Part shown: in pieces, positions 21,247 to 28,353 of the stretch
Layout: every line of letters starts with the position of its first letter
How positions within the stretch are numbered: position 1 is the first letter of the stretch
Origin: a virus
Strand: one strand, 5' to 3'
Length of the DNA stretch: 31,382 bases
Virus record (IMG/VR): IMGVR_UViG_3300044655_001388
Coordinates: 1 to 31,382 of that record
Translations under genes and position numbers: made by a program
Notes under the pieces: generated by a model
Databases searched by the model: none
Told to the model about the DNA's origin: nothing
Seen by the model: only the letters and a program-made list of their open reading frames with translations

Positions 21247-22067
21247 CACCATTATACAACAACTATACTGCCCTTCATCGTAGTGTTCTTGAGTGCGCAA
21301 TGGCGGGTTGTTCTTCTATCTGGGTAATAACTGAAAAAAGATATATACCACTTATGAAAGCAGTTGTTGGTTGTTATGTTGAAGATCCAATTCTTGCTCA
21401 ATTACCTGTAGAGTTCAAAGATAATTTCTCAATGAGGATTCCAATATGGTATACTTCGTTACCAGTCAGAGATTTAAAGCGAAGAGAATGTTATGGAAGA
21501 ACAATCTTAGCGGGAGCAGAGTATGCAACAAGAGTGGCAAATGGTTTAAGTGAAAACCTAAAACCAGGAAAGTTTTATGTTTCTTTCCCCGAGTCTGTCT
21601 ATTCTCCCTGGGTTCTACAAAAAGATAGAAAGAAGATTAAGAGTTCAGATAAAAATTTCTTTATCACCCATGAAGGTAAATCAATAAAAGATGGATTGCC
21701 TCTTGGATTCACAATGTTTAAAGAAGATTTTGACAGATACAAACTCGATTTTAAATCGAGAGATCAAGGATCGTGGATGGGAGAGACACTCAAAGATCTT
21801 AGACGAAGACCAATAGAAGAGAGGAATTTGGCCTCTAAACTCACCCTTGACGAAATATTCAGGTCTGCTACACTAGAGGGGTCAGTCCTTAGAGAACTCA
21901 TAGTTTATTCCAATATCTCAACTTGGGATGGATATGTTAAGTATCTTACAAAAGGACACTTCTACAAAATGCCAAAGAAAGTCAAGTATTTCAGGTATAA
22001 TAAAATGAAAAACCTAGAAGAAAGACCAATACAAACAGGGGATTATGAACACGATGACCAGAACTAA
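21147..22067 (+). CDS. Nucleotidyltransferase-like conserved phage protein
   Basis: The N-terminal region I-S-H-M-V-G-I-V-P-I...W-P-K-C-L-T-P-L...A-L-H-R-S-V-L-E-C-A-M-A-G-C-S-S-I-W-V-I resembles the sugar-nucleotidyltransferase fold (strand, G-rich turn, P-K-x-L-x-P-L, helix, A-G-x-x-x-I-x-V-V). The Mg-NTP signature G-G-x-G-T-R is absent (P-I-Q-N-G-P-T-N instead), so activity may be lost or altered. The C-terminal part is basic and ends E-H-D-D-Q-N. The start is uncertain: ATG 21147 is used, ATG 21180 keeps all the conserved part, and ATG 21111 is also in frame; none has a strong Shine-Dalgarno sequence. It overlaps the preceding gene by up to 100 nt. I recall homologues as uncharacterised in T4-like phages. 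Confidence 0.7.
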   Translation: MEGSQNKYISHMVGIVPIQNGPTNDGLPWPKCLTPLYNNYTALHRSVLECAMAGCSSIWVITEKRYIPLMKAVVGCYVEDPILAQLPVEFKDNFSMRIPIWYTSLPVRDLKRRECYGRTILAGAEYATRVANGLSENLKPGKFYVSFPESVYSPWVLQKDRKKIKSSDKNFFITHEGKSIKDGLPLGFTMFKEDFDRYKLDFKSRDQGSWMGETLKDLRRRPIEERNLASKLTLDEIFRSATLEGSVLRELIVYSNISTWDGYVKYLTKGHFYKMPKKVKYFRYNKMKNLEERPIQTGDYEHDDQN

Positions 22068-22347
22068 AGATGAAATGTATGCAATAGCGAAAGAAACTTA
22101 TAGTCATTTATCGTCAGGAGATCTACAAGAACTAGACCTACCTGATGTATTTGATTTGCTCTCCACTCGCCAGAAAGAGTTGTTTATGAACTTCTTCTCT
22201 TTGGCGGAGCAGAGTTTCAGAGAAGAACTAGATCCGAAACTAGAGTCTGAATTTATCAACGAAGTAGAAAGAGAATTAGGATTTACCGGCGGAGAAACGG
22301 TAGAAGATATTATTCACCGTATGAATGTAAAGATTTGTAAGTTTTAA
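22045..22347 (+). CDS. Small hypothetical acidic protein (100 aa)
   Basis: An acidic, helical protein: A-I-A-K-E-T-Y-S-H-L-S-S-G-D-L-Q-E-L-D-L-P-D-V-F-D-L-L-S... and a long second helix, E-L-F-M-N-F-F-S-L-A-E-Q-S-F-R-E-E-L. Translation may begin at ATG 22045 or 22054; AGGGG at 22037-22041 is rather close to the first. It overlaps the preceding gene by 23 nt and ends 8 nt before dnaE, so it belongs to the thyX-dnaE operon. A polymerase accessory role is possible from position only. Confidence 0.7.
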   Translation: MNTMTRTKDEMYAIAKETYSHLSSGDLQELDLPDVFDLLSTRQKELFMNFFSLAEQSFREELDPKLESEFINEVERELGFTGGETVEDIIHRMNVKICKF

Positions 22348-22355
22348 GGAGTTTT

Positions 22356-25300
22356 ATGGGAATCAAGTTTGTAAATTTACACGGCCATAGTTGTTTCAGT
22401 GTGTTCGATGGACTTGGTTTCCCGAATGAACACATTGATTTTGCTTATGGTAATGGAGCAGATGCTCTTGCGTTGACCGATCACGGCAACATGAATGGTT
22501 TGTCTTATCAAGTTCTTCACACGAAGAAGATGAAGGCAGAAGGAAAGAACTTTAAACCAATCTTTGGTGTCGAGTCATACTTCATTCCATCCATTCCAGA
22601 ATGGAAAGAGGCATACGATAAATACAAAGAAGAAAAGAAGTCAAAGAAAAACGACGATGAAGAATCCGGAATTGTCGTAGAAGATGAAGAAGAATCAAAG
22701 AAGGATGAAAAGAGTTTCATTAACTTTCGTGCTCACTTGGTTCTTCTTGCTCAAAACCAGAAAGGTCTATCAAATATTTTTCAGTTGGTTTCCAAGTCTT
22801 ACAATCCAGGAAACTTTTATCGGTTTCCTCGTCTAGATTATGAAATGCTTAAGCAACACAGCGAGGGTGTTATTGCCCTGACTGCTTGCATGGGCGGTCC
22901 TTTGTCTAAATGCTTCTGGCAACACAAAGACGAAGGCGAAGAAAAGGTTCTGGAAGAAATGACCAAAGTTGTCAAGAACTTCAAGGCAATTCTTGGTGAT
23001 CGTTTCTATTGTGAACTACAGTGGAATGCTTATCATGAGCAACATGAGATTAACAAATTGGTAATCAAGGTTGCCAAAGAAAACGGTGTTAAACTTGTTT
23101 CCACTTGCGACTCTCACTATCCTCGTCCTGATCTGTGGAAAGAGCGAGAAATCTACAAGATGCTTGGATGGTTGGGTTCAAAGAATATGTCTTTGGATTC
23201 TCTTCCATCAAAGCGTGAAGAACTGATGTCTGAACTCTATCCTAAGAATGGACAGCAGATGTGGGACGCTTATAAAAAGTATTCCACTCAGACATTTAAC
23301 GAGTATGATGACGATCTTGTTCGCGAGTCGTTCGAGAATACTTGGAAGATTGCTCACGAACAGATTGAGGAGTTTCTACCGGATACAACGGTTCGTCTAC
23401 CTTCTTTCGTTGTTCCAGAGGGTAAGACAGACGTTCAGGCTTTGATTGAATTATGTTCCTCCTCTATGAGAAAGAAAGGCTTGGACAAAAACCGCGAATA
23501 CATCGAAAGACTTAAAGAAGAACTCACTGTTATTAAAGACCGTGGTTTCTGTAAGTATTTCTTGACGATGAAAGCGATCGCTGATAAAGCCGTTGAGAAT
23601 CAACTTGTTGGTGCTGGTCGTGGTTCGGCGGCGGGTTCTCTTGTATCTTATCTTCTGAATATTACTCAGATTGACCCAATCAAGTATGGTCTTCTGTTTA
23701 GTCGCTTCCTGCAAAAGAATGCCAAGGATTACCCAGATATTGACTATGACACAAGCGATCCAATGACGCTGAAACAAATGTTGATTGAAGAGTGGGGTCA
23801 AGATTCGGTTGTTCCAATCTCAAATTGGAATACTCTACAACTTCGTTCTCTAATTAAAGATGTTGGCAAGCTTTATGGTATTCCATTCACGGAGGTAAAT
23901 GATACAACTTCTGTCATGGTTAAGGAAGCAACTGCTCCTGCCAAAGAAAGACATGGTATTACTGCTGGTGTTTACACTCCAACATTTGAAGAGTGTTTGG
24001 AGTTCTCAACAACCTTACAGAAATTTCTTGCCAAATATCCAGAGGTCGGCAAGCATATTAAAGCATTACAAGGTCAAGTAAGATCCGCATCAAGACATGC
24101 GGGTGGAGTTATTGTATCGGAGAACATTTCACACTTCATGCCACTAATTAATAGTGGTGGAGTAACTCAAACACCTTGGAGCGAGGGACAGAATGTTAGA
24201 CACTTGGAACCTCTTGGGTTTATTAAGTTTGATATTCTTGGCCTCGCAACTCTTCGTATTATTGAGAATACGATCCGTAGAGTCCTCATTAAACAAGGTA
24301 ATGCAAACCCCACCTTCAAAGACATCAAAACCTTCTACGAACAGAATCTCCACCCGTCAACAATAAACTTTGACGATCAAAAGGTCTATGAACATGTATT
24401 CCATGAAGGACGATGGGCGGCGATCTTTCAGTTCGCTGAGAAGGGCGCTCAAGAGTTTTGTAAACGTGCAAAGCCTCGTAGTATTATTGATCTTTCTGCT
24501 ATTACTTCTATTTATCGCCCAGGTCCATTGTCGGCAAAAGTGGACGAAAATTATGTCACGGCTAAGGAAGATCCGAGTTCAATCAAATATCTACATCCAA
24601 TCGTTAAGGAAATCACAGAAGAAACCGCAGGGTTCCTAATATTCCAAGAACAAATTGCTTTGATTGCTCACAAGTTGGGCAAAGATCTAACTTTGGATGA
24701 AGGTAACTTACTGCGTAAAGTCCTAACCAAGAAAGGCACAGGTAAAGGACACGAGGTTAAAGATGAGATTCACACAAAGTTTATTGAAGGCTGTCTCGAA
24801 AAAGGTATTCAACAAGAAGATGCTCAAAACCTTTGGCAGACATTTGAGTTCTTTTCCGGTTACGGTTTTAATAAGTCTCACGCCGTTTGCTATAGCATTC
24901 TTTCTTATCAGTGTGCATGGCTTCTTACTTATTATTCAAATGAGTGGATTGCTTCATACCTAGACGACGAAAAGGATGATGGTAAATCAAAAGCAATCTC
25001 AATCGTTAAGTCGCTTGGATATGAAGTTGAACCACCAAATGTAAATAACTCTGGCGATCAATGGGAATGCTCAAGCAATGGCAAAACTTTCTATCAACCT
25101 TTGAGTTCAATCAAAGGTCTTGGTGAGAAAGCGATTGAACAGGTAATTAATAATCGCCCATTTAAAACAATTGATGACTTACTTTTTAACGATAAAATTG
25201 CTTACACCAAACTCAACAAAAAAGGTTTGGATGCTCTTGCTAGATGTGGAGCGCTAGATGATCTAATGGATAATCGCTTCACTGGTCGTAAACATTTCTG

Positions 25301-25760
25301 GATGTCTTTCTGCGATGAACGACCAAAAACAAAGAAGAAGTTTGATGCTTATATTGAGCAGTTCAAAGGAGAGGGTGACTTCTCAAGAAATGAAGTGATC
25401 AACAATTGTGTTGAACTTCTCGGATTCTTTCCAGTGACGATGGTTATGAGTCCTCAGTTATACAAAAGATTAGAGGACAGCAATGTTCCATCTATCTCAA
25501 AGTATGATTCAGAACTACAAGTATGCTGGTTTGTTCCAATCTCGTTTGAAACAAAAAGATCTAAGAATGATAAAAACTATTATGTTGTAGATGTTGTTGA
25601 TGACACCGGAAAGACAACTGAGGTTAAGTGCTGGTCTGTTGATACAGAGAAAGATGTGATTTATCTCAATCGTCCTTATGTTGCAAAACTTAATTACGAT
25701 GAAAACTTTGGTGGATTTTCTTGCATAGGAATTTCTAAGAGTTGGAAGATGGTTGGATAG
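22356..25760 (+). CDS. dnaE: DNA polymerase III alpha subunit (DnaE, family C) with intact PHP domain
   Basis: A full-length replicative polymerase of 1134 aa (E. coli DnaE 1160). The N-terminal PHP domain keeps a full set of metal-ligand motifs: H9-x-H11, D42-H43, E73, H127, C178 and D252-S-H254. Intrinsic 3'-5' exonuclease activity is therefore plausible, unlike E. coli DnaE. An acidic/Lys insert (about 90-120) interrupts it. The palm has G-R-G-S (421-424), catalytic D461 and D463 (P-D-I-D-Y-D) and D626 (K-F-D-I-L-G-L). S-G-Y-G-F-N-K-S-H-A is in the fingers, a helix-hairpin-helix (I-K-G-L-G-E-K-A-I) follows, and an OB-like domain ends the protein. AAGGAG precedes the ATG. No beta clamp, tau or epsilon gene was seen in this window. 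Confidence 0.97.
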   Translation: MGIKFVNLHGHSCFSVFDGLGFPNEHIDFAYGNGADALALTDHGNMNGLSYQVLHTKKMKAEGKNFKPIFGVESYFIPSIPEWKEAYDKYKEEKKSKKNDDEESGIVVEDEEESKKDEKSFINFRAHLVLLAQNQKGLSNIFQLVSKSYNPGNFYRFPRLDYEMLKQHSEGVIALTACMGGPLSKCFWQHKDEGEEKVLEEMTKVVKNFKAILGDRFYCELQWNAYHEQHEINKLVIKVAKENGVKLVSTCDSHYPRPDLWKEREIYKMLGWLGSKNMSLDSLPSKREELMSELYPKNGQQMWDAYKKYSTQTFNEYDDDLVRESFENTWKIAHEQIEEFLPDTTVRLPSFVVPEGKTDVQALIELCSSSMRKKGLDKNREYIERLKEELTVIKDRGFCKYFLTMKAIADKAVENQLVGAGRGSAAGSLVSYLLNITQIDPIKYGLLFSRFLQKNAKDYPDIDYDTSDPMTLKQMLIEEWGQDSVVPISNWNTLQLRSLIKDVGKLYGIPFTEVNDTTSVMVKEATAPAKERHGITAGVYTPTFEECLEFSTTLQKFLAKYPEVGKHIKALQGQVRSASRHAGGVIVSENISHFMPLINSGGVTQTPWSEGQNVRHLEPLGFIKFDILGLATLRIIENTIRRVLIKQGNANPTFKDIKTFYEQNLHPSTINFDDQKVYEHVFHEGRWAAIFQFAEKGAQEFCKRAKPRSIIDLSAITSIYRPGPLSAKVDENYVTAKEDPSSIKYLHPIVKEITEETAGFLIFQEQIALIAHKLGKDLTLDEGNLLRKVLTKKGTGKGHEVKDEIHTKFIEGCLEKGIQQEDAQNLWQTFEFFSGYGFNKSHAVCYSILSYQCAWLLTYYSNEWIASYLDDEKDDGKSKAISIVKSLGYEVEPPNVNNSGDQWECSSNGKTFYQPLSSIKGLGEKAIEQVINNRPFKTIDDLLFNDKIAYTKLNKKGLDALARCGALDDLMDNRFTGRKHFWMSFCDERPKTKKKFDAYIEQFKGEGDFSRNEVINNCVELLGFFPVTMVMSPQLYKRLEDSNVPSISKYDSELQVCWFVPISFETKRSKNDKNYYVVDVVDDTGKTTEVKCWSVDTEKDVIYLNRPYVAKLNYDENFGGFSCIGISKSWKMVG

Positions 25761-25778
25761 TATTTAAGAAATCTACAT

Positions 25779-25786
25779 ACTATTTA
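25779..25786 (+). promoter_or_regulatory. ACTATTTA candidate late promoter (copy 6)
   Basis: TACTATTTATTAG in the 56-nt gap after dnaE, 30 nt before ATG 25817. CGAGGAG supplies the Shine-Dalgarno sequence. No terminator hairpin was seen between dnaE and this element. Confidence 0.66.
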
Positions 25787-25816
25787 TTAGTGAATCTTTT
25801 CGAGGAGAACTAATAC

Positions 25817-26632
25817 ATGGCAAGTGGACACAGAAAAAGAAAAGCAGCCGCATTAAGACTTGATGTTTTAAATCCAGCAGGATTAACAAATGTATCCGAA
25901 GCAGATCGTGGAAACACAACTAATCAAAATAATCTCATTAACATAGCAACTTACTCAAGGGATGGAGTTACCCCTACTTTTACAGCTGGTTCTACTACAT
26001 TATTAAATAATGTTGTAGCAAATGCAGATGGTGCTTGGACAAAAGCAGGATTAACTGGCGAATCAACAAATACTGGGGTTTTCCTCGGAACATCGTTGAG
26101 TGGAGCGGTTGGTATAACAGCTACAACTAAACATTATTATTTTCCAGCTGTTGGAGGATTACAAACAAACTTATCTGGCGCAAACGGTGTATCGGCTCCA
26201 GTTATTGTTTATTCTAATGATGGTCCGCAAGCAGGTTATGTTCCTTATTATTTAGGTGGTAGTACTGCAACTAGTTCAATTAAATTCGGTTCTCAAATCA
26301 CCGGCGCTGGTTCTGCAACTCACGTTATTGTTTATGTTGGCGGAGAGTTAGAAGCGTCTGATAGAATTAGAATTATGAAGGCGTCTGATGGTTCGTTGTA
26401 CGGAACAGTGCCATATATGATAGGTACAAACATTACAACTGGCTCAACTAGTCCAACGATTGTATCTGGTTCAGAATTAAGCGGTTATTCATATAGAAAA
26501 GCCTTTTTCCTTACAAAAGCCTCAATAAATACCGCACAAGGATTTATACTAGAATTCTCGTCCTCTGCCAGAACATCAACTACACCAGTTGCTGGCGTAT
26601 TTGTGGCAATCTCTTCTGGCACTTATGCGTAA
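25817..26632 (+). CDS. Virion structural protein (beta-rich, fibre- or decoration-like)
   Basis: A 271-aa protein with a basic N-terminus (M-A-S-G-H-R-K-R-K-A-A-A-L-R) and then long stretches rich in Gly, Ser, Thr, Ala and Val with a beta pattern: T-A-G-S-T-T-L; S-G-A-V-G-I-T-A-T-T; G-S-Q-I-T-G-A-G-S-A-T-H-V-I-V-Y-V-G-G-E-L. There are no Cys residues and no catalytic motif. This composition is typical of phage surface or tail proteins. It is a single-gene unit, led by the candidate late element and closed by the hairpin at 26659-26688. The exact location in the virion cannot be told. Confidence 0.75.
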   Translation: MASGHRKRKAAALRLDVLNPAGLTNVSEADRGNTTNQNNLINIATYSRDGVTPTFTAGSTTLLNNVVANADGAWTKAGLTGESTNTGVFLGTSLSGAVGITATTKHYYFPAVGGLQTNLSGANGVSAPVIVYSNDGPQAGYVPYYLGGSTATSSIKFGSQITGAGSATHVIVYVGGELEASDRIRIMKASDGSLYGTVPYMIGTNITTGSTSPTIVSGSELSGYSYRKAFFLTKASINTAQGFILEFSSSARTSTTPVAGVFVAISSGTYA

Positions 26633-26636
26633 TTAG

Positions 26637-26665
26637 TTGACAAATTAGTTCTCTTATGATAACCT
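26637..26665 (+). promoter_or_regulatory. Possible sigma70-type promoter for dut
   Basis: Consensus TTGACA (26637-26642), 4 nt after a stop codon. At N17 the -10 would be TAACCT (26660-26665), which keeps T-12, A-11 and T-7 only. It is weaker than the other early promoters but in the same arrangement with a hairpin. Confidence 0.5.
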
Positions 26666-26694
26666 CCATAGACAACTATGGAGGTTATTCATTT
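26659..26694 (+). terminator. Hairpin between the structural gene and dut: terminator and/or RBS-sequestering
   Basis: A perfect 13-bp stem (26659-26671 with 26676-26688), loop ACAA, followed by TCATTT, a poor T-tract. The right arm contains GGAGG (26680-26684), the only Shine-Dalgarno sequence for dut. It may therefore end upstream RNA weakly, and it would also block dut translation on read-through RNA. Confidence 0.7.
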
Positions 26695-27153
26695 ATGGAC
26701 AAGATTTATGTTAAGAAACTAAAACCAGAAGCAATCTTACCAACAAGAGCAAACCCTTCTGATGCTGGAGCAGATGTTTATTTTTGCAGTCACGAACCGC
26801 TGACGATCGCTCCTGGAGAGTCTGTATTGCTTGGGACTGGTCTACAAGTCGCAACACCAATTGGTTATGTATGTGAAGTTAAAAACAGGTCTGGTATGGC
26901 ATACAAGAAAAGTTTGGTTGTTGGTTCGTGCGTAATTGACTCTGGATATTCTGGAGAAGTTAAAATCAATCTTCACAATATCGGAAGAGAAGTAAGAACA
27001 ATTGATCCTTTTGAGAAAATTGCCCAACTTATTTTTTATCAAGTCAATCTACCAACATTTGAATGTTTACCAAGCGAAGTAGATCTTTATCTTCATACCC
27101 CAACTGTATCCAGTAGAGGTGAATGTGGGTTTGGATCAACAGGAAATAAATAA
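26695..27153 (+). CDS. dut: dUTP diphosphatase (trimeric dUTPase)
   Basis: Hydrolyses dUTP to dUMP, keeping uracil out of DNA and feeding ThyX. The conserved motifs are S-D-A-G-A-D-V (motif 1), R-S-G-M (motif 2), V-I-D-S-G-Y-S-G-E-V-K (motif 3, with the catalytic Asp), a Q-L-I-F segment (motif 4 area) and the C-terminal R-G-E-C-G-F-G-S-T-G (motif 5, the P-loop-like arm). ATG 26695 is the start because GGAGG lies 10 nt upstream; an earlier in-frame start would run through the hairpin. At 152 aa it has the normal length. It heads a compact operon, 26695-28309, and overlaps the next gene by one base. Confidence 0.95.
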   Translation: MDKIYVKKLKPEAILPTRANPSDAGADVYFCSHEPLTIAPGESVLLGTGLQVATPIGYVCEVKNRSGMAYKKSLVVGSCVIDSGYSGEVKINLHNIGREVRTIDPFEKIAQLIFYQVNLPTFECLPSEVDLYLHTPTVSSRGECGFGSTGNK

Positions 27154-27422
27154 TGAGCAACGCAACAAGGAAAATACAAAGACAAAAAGCAGTTGAAGCA
27201 AAGAAAGAGGTGGAAAAAGAACTTACCAGCAAGATTGGTATGTTTGGAAGACTGCCTGATGAATGTTCTGCCTGCCAAAAACCTTTTGATAAAAAGTCAA
27301 AAGAGATGGCGCAGACTTGGGTGGTGGTAGTTCGCAGTGAACAGAAACTAGTTAGGTTGTTCTGTCCTGAATGTATAGACAAAGTAAAGGAGTTTTTACC
27401 AGATGAAAACGAAGAAACTTGA
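27153..27422 (+). CDS. Small zinc-ribbon protein of unknown function
   Basis: An 89-aa protein with a Lys/Glu-rich N-terminal helix, then C-S-A-C (38-41) and C-P-E-C (about 71-74) around a beta-rich W-V-V-V-V-R stretch, giving a four-cysteine zinc ribbon. The surrounding R-L-P-D-E-C-x-x-C-x-K-P-F-D-K-K and R-L-F-C-P-E-C pattern is one I recall from T4-like marine phages, always without function. It overlaps dut by one base and the thioredoxin-like gene by 20 nt. It could bind nucleic acid or a partner protein. Confidence 0.78.
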   Translation: MSNATRKIQRQKAVEAKKEVEKELTSKIGMFGRLPDECSACQKPFDKKSKEMAQTWVVVVRSEQKLVRLFCPECIDKVKEFLPDENEET

Positions 27423-27732
27423 TCTGCTTAGATTTAAAAGCAAAGTTGATAAAAACATTCCATTTATTGTAAAGTTCAAGAGCGATGGTTGTCCAATCTG
27501 TGTTGATCTTGAACCAGATTTCCAAGCAGTTGCTCAATCATTCCCACAGTTAGGCTTCTACGACGTAGATATAAACGAAGAGGAAGACCTAGCAGATCTT
27601 TTTATTGAAGACGGAGTTCCGACACTTTATTACATTAAAGGAAAACACTTCAAAGAATTACCATATCCTCAAAATGGATTTGACAAAGATTCTCTAACCT
27701 CAGTTATCAAAGATATTTTAAATGGAAAATAA
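27403..27732 (+). CDS. Thioredoxin-like protein
   Basis: A 109-aa redox protein with active site C30-P-I-C33 in F-K-S-D-G-C-P-I-C, the cis-proline segment G-V-P-T-L-Y-Y, and the strand-helix order of a thioredoxin (K-F-K strand before, D-V-D-I-N-E strand after). The CPIC site differs from the CGPC of classical thioredoxin and from the CPYC of glutaredoxin. The likely job is to reduce the C-terminal cysteine pair of the phage class II ribonucleotide reductase (9422); this is inferred. It overlaps both neighbours (20 and 11 nt), so it is in the dut operon. Confidence 0.88.
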   Translation: MKTKKLDLLRFKSKVDKNIPFIVKFKSDGCPICVDLEPDFQAVAQSFPQLGFYDVDINEEEDLADLFIEDGVPTLYYIKGKHFKELPYPQNGFDKDSLTSVIKDILNGK

Positions 27733-28060
27733 AAAACTATCAGAAAATTACCAGAAAAGAATTGTTGTTAATCTCTCTGAATATGAATACGGAGAGTTTA
27801 TGGCAAATCTTAAATATGAAAACGTTAATCATCCCGCTAAATTAGTTCGCTTCTTCATAGAACTTTATTTAGCGGGAGACAAAGACGTTAGAAGTATTGT
27901 AGAAAGTTATAAACAAAAAAATAAAATTGCTGGTAGAGCAAAAAAAGATTATATTATTAAACAAGAGACGCTTGCCAAGAATACCGAAAAGTTATATAAT
28001 CTAAGTGAAGATGACATAGATGATATTTATGATCTGCTTGACGAAGACTTTCCAGACTGA
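27722..28060 (+). CDS. Probable ribbon-helix-helix DNA-binding regulator
   Basis: A 112-aa protein with an N-terminal pattern typical of MetJ/Arc/CopG folds: a strand K-R-I-V-V-N-L-S (about 12-19), helix Y-E-Y-G-E-F-M-A-N-L-K-Y, a short turn N-V-N-H-P and helix A-K-L-V-R-F-F-I-E-L-Y-L. The strand residues Arg13, Val15 and Asn17 would contact DNA in a dimer. The C-terminus has a Lys-rich helix and then an acidic tail (S-E-D-D-I-D-D-I-Y-D-L-L-D-E-D-F). It lies directly before the sigma-region-4-like gene, so the two may form a regulatory module for the early-late switch. RNA binding is also possible. Confidence 0.68.
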   Translation: MENKKLSENYQKRIVVNLSEYEYGEFMANLKYENVNHPAKLVRFFIELYLAGDKDVRSIVESYKQKNKIAGRAKKDYIIKQETLAKNTEKLYNLSEDDIDDIYDLLDEDFPD

Positions 28061-28066
28061 GGTATA

Positions 28067-28309
28067 ATGAATTGCGACGAAATCTGTGAGAAAACAAATA
28101 CTCCCTGTGATATATCTGATTGTAGAAACTATATAGATTATAAAGATGATCTAAATTGTGTATTGGTTTGTACAAGAAAAAACGGACCTTTAACTCTTGA
28201 AGAAGTTTCTAAACGACTCGGAGTATCTTATGTTCGCATAAAGCAGATTGAAGAAAAGGCAATGTCAAAGATAAAATCAAATGTGCGAAATTGTGATGAG
28301 GTCATTTAG
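28067..28309 (+). CDS. Small sigma-region-4-like HTH protein with N-terminal cysteine cluster
   Basis: An 80-aa protein. The C-terminal ~36 residues read like sigma70 region 4: G-P-L-T-L-E-E-V-S-K-R-L-G-V-S-Y-V-R-I-K-Q-I-E-E-K-A-x-S-K-I, matching the T-L-E-E-V-G...R-I-R-Q-I-E-x-K-A-L pattern that binds -35 DNA. The N-terminal half has six Cys (3, 7, 14, 19, 31, 35), probably a metal site. No region 2 (-10 binding) is present, so alone it cannot be a full sigma factor; it could be a co-activator or half-sigma acting with another phage factor. It ends the dut operon and sits directly before a copy of the ACTATTTA element. Confidence 0.78.
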   Translation: MNCDEICEKTNTPCDISDCRNYIDYKDDLNCVLVCTRKNGPLTLEEVSKRLGVSYVRIKQIEEKAMSKIKSNVRNCDEVI

Positions 28310-28319
28310 TTTTTTCGAT

Positions 28320-28327
28320 ACTATTTA
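28320..28327 (+). promoter_or_regulatory. ACTATTTA candidate late promoter (copy 7)
   Basis: TACTATTTATTATG, 26 nt before ATG 28354, with AAGGAG as Shine-Dalgarno sequence. The context is nearly identical to copy 6. Confidence 0.66.
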
Positions 28328-28353
28328 TTATGATTTCTTAAGGAGAAACTATA

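Noticed and set aside
24507-24514. CTATTTA inside dnaE (TCTATTTATC)
   Set aside because: Within a coding region, no start codon nearby, and the base before CTATTTA is T, not A.
28038-28068. TTGACG-N19-TATAAT before the sigma-like gene
   Set aside because: The -10 overlaps the start codon (28067), so a transcript from it would miss the start; it is probably coincidental.
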